DNA of 64,000 nucleotides, taken from Macropodus opercularis (lineage: Eukaryota > Chordata > Actinopteri > Anabantiformes > Osphronemidae). The translations under genes and the position numbers were made by a program. Positions 1 to 10,744 of the stretch are shown one piece after another (the stretch's first letter is position 1; each line of letters starts with the position of its first letter). The stretch is from positions 992,001-1,056,000 of the forward strand of contig CM061093.1 in assembly GCA_030770545.1 (NCBI GenBank), in the 5' to 3' direction. Below the pieces are notes generated by a model, which was given only the letters and a program-made list of their open reading frames with translations, did no database searches and was not told the origin of the DNA.

Positions 1-764
1 GCCGGTTTGCATAAGGGGTTCTGGGATCGAGATGGTGGACACCTACAAATATCTGGGTGTCCACCTCAACAAAAACCTGGACTGGACTGACAACTCTGAT
101 GCCCTGTACAGGAGGGGCCAGAGTCGCCTCCACCTGCTGAGGCGACTGAGGTCCTTTGGGGTGTGCAGGGCTCTCCTACGGACTGTTTACGACACGGTAG
201 TGGCATCGGCAGTCCTCTACGGCGTTGTGTGCTGGGCGGGCGGCAGCGCGGACAGAGACAGAAAAAGACTGAACAAACTGGTTAAGAAAGCTGGCTCTGT
301 CCTGGGCTGCCCACTGGAGTCCATCGAGGTGGTGGCCAATAGAAGGACGCAGGCAAAACTGTCGTCCATCATGGCCAACCCCTCCCACCCCCTGCACCAA
401 ACCGTGGAGGACCAATGCAGCTCGCACAGCGCGAGACTGCTGCACCCGAAGTGCAGGACTGAGCTACCGGAGGTCCTTCGTACCCACGGCAATAAGACTT
501 TACAACAACACATCAACATGACTGGAAGCATGTTTCTTTAGTGTGATGTGTGCCGTGCGGTGTCCGTGTAGGATACCTTTCTTCTTCTTTCACTTGCACT
601 TTATGTTGAGATATGTAAATATTTTTTTTTGTACATAATTTTTTAAACTTTCTTTGTATCTATTGTAATTATTGTAATTTTTTCCAACTGTCCCTCTACT
701 GCTGCTGGGACACCAGAATTTCCCCACTGCGGGATAAATAAAGATCTATCTATCTATCTATCTA
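1..764 (+). mobile_element. L2-clade (Maui-like) LINE, 5'-truncated 3' end
   Basis: Positions 32-541 encode the C-terminal part of a non-LTR retrotransposon reverse transcriptase ('YKYLGVHLNKNLDWT', then a thumb/C-terminal region with 'GQSRLHLLRRLRSFGV', 'DRKRLNKLVKKAGSVLGCPL' and 'SHPL'). A short 3' UTR follows, with AATAAA near 737 and a terminal ATCT microsatellite tail (744-764), the usual 3' end of fish L2/Maui elements. The catalytic core lies left of the window or is lost by 5' truncation. The frame is intact to 541, so this copy may be fairly young. The clade name is from memory of the protein motifs and tail. Confidence 0.85.
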
Positions 765-765
765 A

Positions 766-2173
766 CCATGCGGACTTAAAGGCAGCGCTGCCTAAGTTCC
801 ACCAGCACGTAAAGTGCGCTACTAGGGGAGAGAAGACTCTGGACAAGGTCTATTCCAACATCAAACTGGGCTACAGGGCCAGACCACTACCACACCTGGG
901 CCAGTCTGACCACCTGTCCCTGCTGCTCATTCCTGCATATGCCCCCGTCAAGAAAACGGCTCCCACCATCACAAAGACTGTTGCCACATGGCCAGACGGT
1001 GCCTCCCAGCAGCTGCAGGACTGTTTTGACAGAACCAACTGGGAGGTCTTTGAACATCAGGACCTGGAGATGTTCACAGACAGTGTACTGTGCTACATCA
1101 AGAACTGCATAGACACGGTCACAGTGGACAAACGCATCAGGGTCTACCCCAACCAGAAGCCCTGGATGACCAACCTGCATGTGGATCAGCAGCTTCCTCT
1201 CTGGTCGCAGACAGAGAGTCAGAGTAGGTCACCACACATCCACGGCCCTGAGCCTCAGCACCGGTTCCCCCCAGGGCTGTTAGTCCGCTGCTCTACTCGC
1301 TCTACACGCACGACTGCAGCCCTGTCCATCACTGCAACACCATAGTGAAGTTTGCAGACGGCACTACAGTGGTGGGGCTCATCTCTGACGGGGACGAGTC
1401 TGCCTACAGAGACGAGGTGGAGCAACTATCGACGTGGTGTACGACCAACAACCTTCTCCTCAACATCTCAAAAACAAAAGAACTAATAATAGACTTCAGG
1501 AGAAAAAAAAACAGACATTCCACAACTACTCATCGGCAGGGACTGTGTGGAGAGGGAGGCAGACTTCCGCTTCACAGCCCAGCAGAGACTGTACTTCCTG
1601 AGGATACTCAGGAAGAGCAACATCACACAAAGACTGTTGGTGTCCTTTTACAGAGCCACGATAGAAAGTATACTAACATACGGCATCTGTATTTGGTTCA
1701 CCAGCTGCACAGTGGCTCAGAGGAAAGCGTCCAAGGCATCATCAACACTGCACAGAAGATTGTTGGCTGCCCTCTCCCCACACTGGAAAACCTACACAGC
1801 TCCCACTGCCTCAAAAAAGCACTGAACATTATAAAAGACACTTCACACCCAGGCCACTCCCTGTTTGACTATGGGTTAGGGTTAACCCTTCTGACTATGT
1901 AGAACGAGGACGAACAGACTCAAGCACAGTTTTTACCCAACTTTATTAACCGCTCTGAACGCTGCTAAAAAATAATGCTGGATCAATGCAATGTATGATG
2001 TTTGTGTGGGTTTTTAGGTGTTTTTTATTCTTCTTATTTATTGTTTTAGTTGTTTTTTTAAAACGTCGTATGAATGATGCAATGAATAGAGAGCACCTTT
2101 TAAATGACTGGAGAGCACTTTTTAAATTTCATTGTACAGGTGACAATGACAATAAAGAATCTATCTATCTATC
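766..2173 (+). mobile_element. Second L2-clade LINE copy, decayed
   Basis: It starts directly after the ATCT tail of the previous copy, inside the end of the endonuclease domain (about 766-960, 'LDKVYSNIKLGYRARPLPHLGQSDH' spread over frames). It continues through the linker (about 960-1200) and, after an internal deletion, into the reverse transcriptase near 1250 ('LSTGSPQGC', then a TAG stop). The catalytic motif reads FADG rather than FADD (frame starting 1345), so the enzyme is dead. The C-terminal part is spread over two frames (1345-1902 and 1547-1825). The 3' end has AATAAAG followed by an ATCT tail at 2159-2173. It is a pseudogene-grade copy. Confidence 0.85.
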
Positions 2174-2986
2174 ATTCAACGAACGCGCAGAGCTGGGATT
2201 GAGAGAGCAGCTCAACAATTTCTACGTTTTATTGTAATATCCAAATGGACTTCACCTGTTGACATATGCATGTGTATAAGACATGAGTGGAGCTTTGGTA
2301 GGAGAGAACACAGCCTTAGAGAAATGAGTCAGCAGTTTGACAACTTGATGTAATAACCTAATGGAACCATCGCAGGATTAAGGTTTGATGACTGAATTGT
2401 TTAGGACACTCAGTGGATTACTACAATTAAGAAATTGAAAATAGAGGCAGGAGATGGTTAGGTGGGATAATCTGATGACATGAAGGGGTTAGCGTTTAGG
2501 TGAGTATGGAAACAACAGTTATATATATTAAAATTTATTCTAAAATGTGAAACTTGTCCACATTATAATAATCTTTTTCATACAAACCAAGACTAGGCGA
2601 GACTATTAAAACTGGGAATACTGACCTAGGATTGGACATGATGCACTGGAACTACAATGACGTATCGCAGCATCTTTATTGCTTGGCCTGACACTTTTAA
2701 TTTTCAGAGCAACAAATGCAAAGCCATGTTAAGCTAATGCAACACGTCATGCAGCAGGTGCTCCCATGAACTGTAAAGCATTAAAGTCATAGAGTCACTT
2801 TAGGAAGTGATGGCCTATTACAACAGCAAAATGAAACACACACGCCAAGAATCAAAATGTGGCCCCAAAAGTGTGAAAACAAGGAAGTCTGTCACAGGCA
2901 GAGGTGGAGGTGTAAAACGTACCATTTATTATAAATACACAGGTTAAAACCACACAGCAACCATCACTAAATGCCTAAAGCATGTA
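2174..2986. other. Non-coding, AT-rich, no recognised feature
   Basis: I see no open frame of note and no recognisable repeat here beyond AT-rich spacer sequence. Confidence 0.5.
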
Positions 2987-4446
2987 TTCAATTCAACTCA
3001 ACTTTATTTATATAGCGCCAATTCACAACATCAGTTAACTCAAGGCACTTTACAGGTAAGGTTTAAGACCTGACACAATTAGACCCAATAAATCCCACAT
3101 AGAGCAAGCTTTTAATTGTAGCCAATCGATAAATTGTACATTTTAATAGCAACTCTCTATAGAGAGGAAGAAACCTCCAAGAGACCCAGGCTCAGTGTGG
3201 GCAACCATCTGCCTTGACCGGTTGGGTGAAGGGATAGAGAAGAGAGAAAAGAACACAACAACAACAAAACAAGCAGCAACAGAACACAGGCAGGATAGTT
3301 GAACCAGCAACTGAACACTGGAGACACACGACTCGGAACGACACCTGGGAGGAGCTTGGTAGCTAAATGCTCTGCCTCCCGTTCTACATTTAGAAACTCT
3401 AGGAACCACAAGTAGACCAGCGCTCTGAGAACGAAGCGTTCTGTTGGGAGCATAAGGAGCGATGAGGTCTTTAAGATAAGATGGAGCTTTATTATGAAGA
3501 GCTTTGTAGGTGAGGAGAAGAATTTTGAAATCTATCCTAGTTTTGACAGGGAGCCAATGCAGAGAAGCTAATGTTGGAGAAATGTGATCTCTCTTCCTAA
3601 GTCCAGTCAGACTCTGGCTGCAGCATTTTGAATTAACTGAAGGATTTTCAAAGAGTTATTGGGACAACCTATGAGTAGCAAGTTACAGTAGTCAAGCCTA
3701 GAGGTAACAAATGAATGGATTAATTTTTCAGCATCACTCTGTGAGAGGATGCTCCTAATTTTAGCAATATTCCTCAGGTGGAAGTAGGCGGTTCTAGAGA
3801 TTTCTTTAATATATGGTGTAAAGGACAGATCTTGGTCAACAATGACACCAAGGTTCCTCACAGTAGAACTTGAAGCTAACGTTATGTCATCCAGAGTAAA
3901 AATCTGATTCAATAATGAGTCTCTCTGGTTTTTAGCACCAATTATAATAACCTCAGTTTTATCCGAATTTAGTTGTAGGAAGTTATGGGACATCCAGGAT
4001 TTGGTATAATTTAAACAAGTTTGAAGTCTGGTTTGTTTCCTCTGGTTTTATAGACAAATATAACTGAGTATCATCTGCATAGCAGTGAAAATTTTTCCTG
4101 TGTGTTTCCTAATAGTATTACCAAGAAGAGACGTGTAAAGACTGAAAAGTATTGGACCAAGCACAGAACCCTGTGGAACTCCAAAGCAAATTTTTGTGTG
4201 GACTAAAGATTGATCGTGAACGTGAACAACTCGGAATCTGTTCAACAGATAAGACTTAAACCATCCCAGTGCTTTGCCTTTAATCCCAACGCTATGTTCC
4301 AGTCTCTGCAATAGAATCTTGGGATCTATTGTATCAAATGCTGCACTAAGATCTAACAGGACAAGTACAGAAACTAGACCATTGTCTGAAGCTGTGAGAA
4401 GATCATTAGTGACTCTAATCAGAGCTGTTTCTGTGCTATGATGGTG
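2987..4446 (-). mobile_element. LINE with 'TTTATTTATATAGCGCC' tail, reverse transcriptase readable
   Basis: The element lies in minus orientation. Its 3' terminus (plus-strand 'ttcaattcaactcaact', then 'tttatttatatagcgccaa') is at 2987, the 3' UTR runs to about 3600, and the reverse transcriptase runs from about 4446 down to 3607. Readable RT blocks, N to C: 'TALIRVTNDLLTA', 'VLVLLDLSAAFDTIDPKIL', 'GVPQGSVLGPILFSLY' and an intact 'YADDTQLYLS' (about 4050-4085). After a frame change come 'FLQLNSDKTEVIIIGAK', 'VRNLGVIVDQDLSF' and 'KLIHSFVTSRLDYCN'. It is truncated at its 5' end at about 4446. This is an L2/CR1-type family different from the one at 1-2173. Other copies or fragments lie near 13755-15437, 32790-32933, 46270-46340, 57825-58010 and 58880-59190. 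Confidence 0.85.
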
Positions 4447-6540
4447 ATATTATGGCCTCACCACGGGGCACCAATTATGTTGGGGGACAAAGGAGCATAA
4501 ATTATGATAATACTTTTGGTATTATCAATCTTGGTTATCAGCTAAATTTATCATTGATAAATTATTTAATTATGATTAGATAGCGAACTATCAAATGATT
4601 AACGGGGCACCACCCTGATTACCAGGGACCAATAACCAAGTCATAAATAAAGCACAGTCTCATTAAAAAGTATTACTAATTACCCAATATTAAATAATAT
4701 TAGTTGTGAAGGGCGAAATTCGAGCCACAGCCGTGAGCTCAGCTAGTGTTGCAAACCATATAGCAAAAATCACAGGCAACGACTAATTACACTATGACTA
4801 CTTTATTATCTAAACAATGATGATCACGATCAACAGTTATTCAAACAACAAGTACATCACAACTTAATAATTAATAAAACAAACAAAAGGATTACTATTC
4901 TAATGTGTGTGTGTGGGTTAAGTAGATGTGGGTCTGTGTGTGTGTGTGTGTACCTGTGTAGGTGAGAAAAAGGGAAGGAGGGGTCACCGCGAGGACGGAG
5001 CTGTATGTGTGTGTGACAAAAATGGCGGATGATCAATCCACGTGCGGATGTAGGTGAAGACAAAGGAGAGAGGGGTCGCCAAGATGGCGGCTATGTGTGG
5101 CACAAAATGGTGGGTGATCAATCCACGTGTGTAGGAAAGAGAGGAAGAGGGACAATAGAGGCCTCAGGACCTGGTGTGTTGACTAGGATAGCGGCTAACT
5201 TATTGTGGGCGTTCTGAATAAAAGGAGCCGCGTGAGTCAGCGCTCAGCGGCGACACATAAACAGAGAGAGAATCACAGTAACCCTTGAATCATGAGTGAG
5301 ACAATGTCCGCTACAAAGCAACAGGACAAGACTGTTGCCTGTGTTTAGCTTGTGAGGCAGGTTCACACACCAACGAAAGCACTACATGCACAGTGGAAAC
5401 ACTCATAGCAGTCAATCCATACACGGCGGTACGGCACCAAACATTAGCTCTCTATAAACATTTACTGACTCTTAAAGTTAACTCTCTGCTCAGATTTATT
5501 TGATTGCCTCGTATCTTACTATGAGCTGGTTTCTTCGGCGTCCAGTTGGATCGCGACGTCCTGTTGACGGTGGCGTCCTATTCCTTAGAAGGACGGCAGA
5601 CGGTTCCCACCGGTAATGGCGGCGTCCGGCTGGGGAACAGCGGCGGTTGAAGACGATCCAGAGAAGCGGCAGACGTGCTTTCCTTGGCGGAGGGGCGGCG
5701 ATCACTTAGTCGCGGCAGACGCTCGGCGGGGCACTGCAACGTGACGCTCTCGTTGGGGTCGTGGTAAACACATGGTTTAAAGATGTTAAATGTGTATTTA
5801 TAAATGTGTTCTGTTTTGTAACCCAAACCTGTTTGTGAATAGTGTTAACTGTACATGCAAACTGTGCAGGGTTTTATTTTATTGTTTTGTAACCGGAAGG
5901 GGAGAAAGAGACCGGAAGGAGAGGAAGAACACAGGAGGAGCAGAGCTAAGGTGCAGGCGGAGTGATGCACTTAAGAAAAGTTTGGTGTTTCATGCAGAAA
6001 CTTTAGAAAAGTAAAGCTTAGACTGTCAGCATGATAGTCTGAGTTTATAGACCTGTGGTAGTGAAGAAAACAAACTTCAACACAACGTTCGGCATCGGAC
6101 TATCGCAGGTGCTGCTCGTTAGCTAAGCGAGTAGAGGTAACGGCACCTGGAGACGGAGGCAGCCAGCTAACCCAGCAGGACACGCTTCTCTCAGGCCATC
6201 GAGGTAGGACGCCAGCGATATCGGCACCAGCTCAGCTGTGGACCCTGCTCGAGGACTGAGTGTGGGGAAGGTATAACTTTATTATTTTGTTCATTGCTCT
6301 CACGGGAGTGGACGGATCGCTACGTTCTGGCTCCACGTGCACGTGCAACGATTCAGGCCTGCAACGGTTTGGTAAACACTGACACGAAAGACTTTTTGTT
6401 TGAGTGGACATTGTTGAAGTGAGTTGTTAGAAAGTATTAGAGTTATTATTATAGTTAATGAATTACTCTCAGGGTTGGTAAGGAAGAGGATTATTGGTAA
6501 CAGCACCCTTGACTAAAAAACAAAATTCGAAATAACAGTT
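4447..6540. other. Unresolved repeat-like non-coding block with GC-rich core
   Basis: It begins abruptly where the LINE stops. The left part is AT-rich with several AATAAA-like words (about 4450-4870). A GT-rich stretch follows (about 4900-4952), then a GC-rich, CpG-containing region (about 4980-6250). It ends near 6530 around 'taacagcacccttgac'. There is no protein I recognise; the frames in it are short. The composition and sharp left boundary suggest part of a mobile element such as an LTR or a proviral leader, but I cannot find matching ends. Confidence 0.35.
4904..4952. repeat. (GT)n microsatellite, interrupted
   Basis: Two runs of GT dinucleotides are separated by a short 'gggttaagtagatgtgg' interruption. 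Confidence 0.85.
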
Positions 6541-7435
6541 GTAATATAGGAATATATAAAATTCAGAACTCAGGGCCCCATCTACTATCAGATCTGGTAG
6601 ACGGGCTACACAAACATAACTGACTTAACAATTACTACTTATACACAAATCCTTAAATTGTGGCAGACCTCGTGATTGGCCTCTAGGGCACCATGGTCCT
6701 GTTTCCTTTTCTCTTCTCCCCTTGTGTGTGATTAGTCTTCTTTCCGGCCTGTGCGCCTGTTTCTAGTTTCTACTGTATAAAATCAAGATGTGTGGTAATT
6801 AACGGATGCTTGTACCAAAAAACAAGGCATATACTAACAGCCGCAGACAGACGTGGCAATCTCCCCTGGAACACAGATGGCAAGATCTGCAGGGCGAGTA
6901 AGGTGGGCGGCTGCTGGAGAGGGAATCCCAACCGGTTGTGTAAAGCACAACTTCACCGGAGTGACCAGGGAGCCGTTCTGGGTCTTCAAATGCCTCCACA
7001 CAACTCAGCAGCACATATGTTGGGAGGCAGTTCTGTATGCCGACTGCTCATCCTGAGCAGACCAGCATGACAGAAGAGCATGACGCCTCACAGTCAGGGG
7101 AATACAGAGTTTGAACAGGCAACCACCTGCTAGGAGGCGGAGACAGAAGGTGCTTGGGAGCGACAGACAGGATGCGGAGCAACTGGAGCTCCAGCTCACG
7201 GGGAGATCAAGCCATGAACTCAGGAGCAGACTGGACTGGGGAGGATTCCACCTCCCGATTTCAGGTCTCCCGGGTAATTCCCTGGTTCAAGTTCAACTCA
7301 CTGGAACCAGGGAACTCAAACAGGTCCGGTGAGACAGAGAGGTAAGCCAGACAGTCGGCACAGGGCTTCCTCCTGGCCTGCCAACTCAGTCCCTTTAAGG
7401 CCATCTTGGCCAGTCTGCATAAATTCCCCAGGGCT
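6541..7435. other. Non-coding, no recognised gene
   Basis: Mixed-composition DNA with only short frames (60-90 codons) that overlap on both strands and match nothing I know. It may belong to the same accessory block as the LTR-like sequence that starts at 7436. Confidence 0.35.
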
Positions 7436-8110
7436 GTGACGGTTTGGCCCTCCGTCCCCTGGAGGGCGCCCTTGTCCTCTGTTTTTCTTTGTGGGTTTTG
7501 TCTTTTCGCTTCCTGTCTCAGTTCGTTATTGTTTTCACCTGGTTTTCATTTCCTGTTTGTTTAGTATTTAAGTTCCTCTGTTTTGTATTTATGTTGCTGG
7601 GTGATTAGATAGGTAAGGACGTTATATGGTTTGTATGTTTGCAAATGATTACAGGGTTTCGTATGTGTGAGTTTGTGTTGGGTAAGTTTGTTCCTTGGGT
7701 TCGTGTGCATGTGGGTGAGAGTGGTATTCTAACTGTTTGTCTTTAGTCATAGTTATTTGTTCACGTTACGTGTTGGAGTTATTTAGTATTAAGTTTCATA
7801 GCCCCGGGTTTTGGTTTGGTCGTTGGTATATTTGTTCACCTTCAGTGTTAGAGTTTGTAGCCATCCTTGTTTGTGTTTGTTCATGTTTGTATTTTCGTTC
7901 ATTAAATTATTATTTACTTCACCCCTGTTTCTGGGTTCGTGCTTGTGGGTCCGCCCCGATTAGTTTGAGAGTGGGCACAGGCTCTAGGTTGAGCTTCCCC
8001 TCTGTCTTGTTTTGTTTGGCGCCATCGTGTGGCGAGTGCGAGTCGGAACCAGGGGTTCAGGCTATCCCTGCCCCTGGGACTTCTAGTTAGTGTAGTTCGG
8101 CGTTCTTAAC
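7436..8110 (+). mobile_element. Putative LTR of a retrotransposon
   Basis: It starts with TGTGACGGTTTGG, has the T-rich promoter-like composition common in fish LTRs, a TATA-like 'gtatttaag' near 7565, and could end in 'cttaaca' near 8110. Directly after it a long GC-rich reading frame begins, the position expected for gag. No second matching LTR was found in the window, so this is an inference from architecture. The two segments ending at 11068 and 11952 share the same opening word and promoter layout on the other strand. Confidence 0.4.
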
Positions 8111-8157
8111 AGAATCACCCAGTAACAGCTTCCACAACATCCGTTGGTTCCGTTCGT

Positions 8158-9933
8158 GTGGGCCACACTCACCTGATAGACCATGGCCCACAACCCTCCT
8201 TGCCGGTCACCAGCTTGTCCTCAGAGGAAGCCAGAGACATTTGGAGGGAGCTAAAGGCTCAGTGCTCCCCAGCTCCATTGTCAGACTTTGAGTCCCAGAG
8301 TCCAGTGGCGATGGCGGCGACCGTTCCGGTCCGGAAGAGGTTGCGTTCCAGGAGGCGAGGCCGGGCCTCTGCTCGCCACCAGGAGGAGCTGGGGGATTTC
8401 ATTTTGCCCGCCCGGTGCTTTGTGGAGTGCGCACCGGCACCCGTTGGTCGGCGTCTGGACTACGCCCCTTCGGAGCTCACCCGGGAGTCACAGGAGGGGT
8501 GGACTCCGTTAGCGACGGCCAACCGGGGTTTGGACGCTGCCTCGCGGCACCTGGAGTCGACGCCGCGACCTGCAGCACCAGCCCTAGCACCGCGACGTCT
8601 CACAGGGGTGACGCCGTTCGGTGGAGACCAGCTGGAGGACCCCGTTGCACCCTCTCCGACGTCGACCCAGCATCTCCGGGAGATGGTGACGGCTCTTATG
8701 GAGCAGGAGTTCGGGACCTCGTTTGTTCCCTGTGCGCCGGACCGCGCACAGGTCGATGTCTGTTCGACCCCGGAGAAGAGTGAGAGACCTCCGGGGTTCT
8801 CGTTTGTTCCCTGTGCGCCGGGCTGCGCACAGGATGAGCCCTGTTCTGCCTCGGAGCCTTGTGAAGGAGCTCCGGGGTTTTCGTTTGTTCCCTGTGCGCC
8901 GGACCGCGCACAGGATGAATCCTGTTTGACCCCGGAGAAATATGAGAGCGCTCCGGGGGTCTCGTTTGTTCCCTGTGCGCCGGACTGCGCACAGGATAAG
9001 TTCTGCTCTGCCCCGGAGCCTAGTGAAGGAACTCCGGGGGTTTTGTTTGTTTCCTGTGTGCCGGATTGCGCACAGGACGTGTCCAGTCCTGCCCCGGAGT
9101 CTATTGATGCAGCTCCGGGGGTTTCGTTTGTCTCCTGTGCGCCGGACTGCGCACAGGTTAAGTCCTGTTCGACCCCGGAGGGGAGTGAGAGACCTCCGGG
9201 GGTTTCGTTTGTTCCCTGTGCGCCGGACTGCGCACAGGATAACCCCTGCCCGGAGCTCACCGCCGTGGACCTGCTCATCTCGTCCGCCTCGCGGCTCACC
9301 GCCGCCGGCCTGCTCACCTCGTCTGCTTCAGAGCTCGGCGCTGCAGAACCTCTCATCTCGCCTGCTGCGGAGTTCGGCGCGACCGAACCGCTCACCTCGC
9401 CTGCTGCGGAGTTCGGCGCGACCGAACCGCTCATCTCGCCTGCTGCGGAGTTCGGCGCGGCCGAACCGCTCATCTCGCCCGCTGCGGAGCTCGGCGCTGC
9501 CAAACCGCTCACCTCGTCTGTTTCGGAGCTCGGCGCTGCCGAACCGCTCACCTCGCCCGCTGCGGAGCTCGGCGCTGCCAAACCGCTCACCTCGTCTGTC
9601 TCGGAGCTCGGCGCTGCCGAGTCACCCTCCTCGTTTGCCTCGGAGCCCGGCGCTGCCGGCCAGCTCACCTCGTCTTCCTCGGAGCCCGGCGCCGCAGAAC
9701 CACTCATGTCGTCGGCTCCTGAGTCCGGTGCTGCCGAACACCTCGTCTCGTCTGTCTCGGAGCCCGGCGCTGTCGAGCCGCCTTCCTCGTCCGCCTCGGA
9801 GCCCGGCGCTGTCGAGCCGCCTTCCTCGTCCGCCTCGGAGCCCGGCGCTGTCGAGCCGCCTTCCTCGTCCGCCTCGGAGCCCGGCGCTGTCGAGCCGCCT
9901 TCCTATGGAGGAAGACACAAAGTACGTGATTGA
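8158..9933 (+). CDS. Unrecognised tandem-repeat ORF, probably transposon-derived
   Basis: An open frame of about 590 codons; the frame is open from about 8110 and the first in-frame ATG is at 8311. I recognise no family. The N-terminal ~185 residues are basic to mixed ('KRLRSRRRGRASARHQEEL'). Next come seven copies of a 27-residue unit (about 8711-9250) built on 'FVPCAPDCAQD', with conserved Cys pairs. Then come about 17 copies of a 13-residue Ala/Pro/Ser-rich unit (about 9250-9909; 'ELGAAEPLISPAA' type), the last four nearly identical. Unit lengths of 81 and 39 bp keep other frames open too: a plus frame at 8942-9937 and a minus frame at 8460-9707. Openness alone is therefore weak evidence for coding. 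The upstream LTR-like sequence suggests a gag-like origin. The stop lies at the edge of a MITE insertion, so the original C-terminus may be lost. Confidence 0.45.
   Translation: MGHTHLIDHGPQPSLPVTSLSSEEARDIWRELKAQCSPAPLSDFESQSPVAMAATVPVRKRLRSRRRGRASARHQEELGDFILPARCFVECAPAPVGRRLDYAPSELTRESQEGWTPLATANRGLDAASRHLESTPRPAAPALAPRRLTGVTPFGGDQLEDPVAPSPTSTQHLREMVTALMEQEFGTSFVPCAPDRAQVDVCSTPEKSERPPGFSFVPCAPGCAQDEPCSASEPCEGAPGFSFVPCAPDRAQDESCLTPEKYESAPGVSFVPCAPDCAQDKFCSAPEPSEGTPGVLFVSCVPDCAQDVSSPAPESIDAAPGVSFVSCAPDCAQVKSCSTPEGSERPPGVSFVPCAPDCAQDNPCPELTAVDLLISSASRLTAAGLLTSSASELGAAEPLISPAAEFGATEPLTSPAAEFGATEPLISPAAEFGAAEPLISPAAELGAAKPLTSSVSELGAAEPLTSPAAELGAAKPLTSSVSELGAAESPSSFASEPGAAGQLTSSSSEPGAAEPLMSSAPESGAAEHLVSSVSEPGAVEPPSSSASEPGAVEPPSSSASEPGAVEPPSSSASEPGAVEPPSYGGRHKVRD
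8711..9250 (+). repeat. 81-bp tandem repeat, 7 copies
   Basis: The word 'tttgttccctgtgcgcc' recurs at 81-bp spacing (about 8721, 8802, 8883, 8964 and onward, with later copies diverged). Each unit encodes 27 residues of the surrounding reading frame, with a cysteine-containing core. Confidence 0.9.
9250..9909 (+). repeat. 39-bp tandem repeat, about 17 copies
   Basis: A GC-rich 39-bp minisatellite encoding 13 residues per unit. The last four units (about 9760-9905) are nearly identical ('agcccggcgctgtcgagccg' start), which points to recent expansion at the 3' end, while earlier units have diverged. Confidence 0.9.
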
Positions 9934-9937
9934 TTAA

Positions 9938-10232
9938 CCCTCGTAGGGCCTTTGAGGGGTCAAAATTACCCCACTGAAAACTAGGGGGCGCCAAAGCTCC
10001 AAAACACACACAAGCGTTGGATAAAACCTTTGGATAAAGGCTTCATGTGTGTTACATCCAAGCAATGAACACGTGTGAGTCTATGATGAACAAGTTCATC
10101 CAACCGTTCATCTAGATAAAGTGTGTTGTGATTTATCGTCTGCCTGCAGCTGTTTTATCCAACCCTTGTGTGGTTTTTGACCTTTGAGCGCCCCCTGTTT
10201 TTCATTTTGACCCCTCGAAGGCTGCATGAGGG
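9938..10232. mobile_element. TTAA-flanked palindromic MITE (piggyBac-like), copy 1
   Basis: A 295-bp element flanked on both sides by TTAA (9934-9937 and 10233-10236). It starts CCCTCGTAGGGCC and ends in the near-complement 'gctgcatgaggg'. The left and right ~90 bp are inverted repeats of each other ('tagggggcgc' pairs with 'gcgccccct'; 'gttggataaaac' pairs with 'gttttatccaac'). There is no coding capacity. A TTAA target with CCCT-type termini is typical of the piggyBac superfamily; that assignment is inference. A second copy is at 20465-20740. Confidence 0.85.
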
Positions 10233-10236
10233 TTAA

Positions 10237-10744
10237 GACAACACAAACACAAATTACTAAAAAGCTAGTCATGGAAAGATCTGAAACATCTTAATAAACA
10301 CCCCAATAGAATAAAACCATTGTGGAGAACTCCAGCAGCAACCACCACGTGAGGAGCTTCAGTTGCAACTGCCTGTGATTTGTTCAGTGAACAATGGAAG
10401 TTTGAAGGGAAGAGACGACGCGAGTATATAAGTCGAGGAAGCAGCGTTCAGCCTGACACCAATAGTAGCCAAATGTAACGAATACCATGTTTTATAATGG
10501 TTTCCCTGCAATTGTGTTCTAGACCACAAACAAATACAACCACACCACTAGACTGCATCAGAATGAGCAGCCTGCACATTAACACTAACAGTGCTCCACC
10601 TAGTGGATCAATGCAGCATTGCCACAGACAACAAGGCAGTTACACACTCATGATTATGGTGGGTTCACAGTTCATTCGCGGTGCCTGCAGGACCACTATT
10701 TAGACCTCCCAGAGATCCCCTACGATTCACACATCTGAAGTACA
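10237..10744. other. Non-coding, no recognised gene
   Basis: Only short frames are present. Nothing here is assignable. Confidence 0.4.

Noticed and set aside
8460..9707. A 415-codon minus-strand open frame
   Set aside because: It is a shadow of the 81-bp and 39-bp repeats. A repeat unit lacking a stop in that frame stays open however many copies there are. No upstream promoter or family match supports it.
8942..9937. A 331-codon Arg/Pro/Ser-rich plus-strand frame
   Set aside because: It arises from the same tandem repeats read in another frame. The composition (arginine/serine/proline) is typical of GC-rich repeat shadows.
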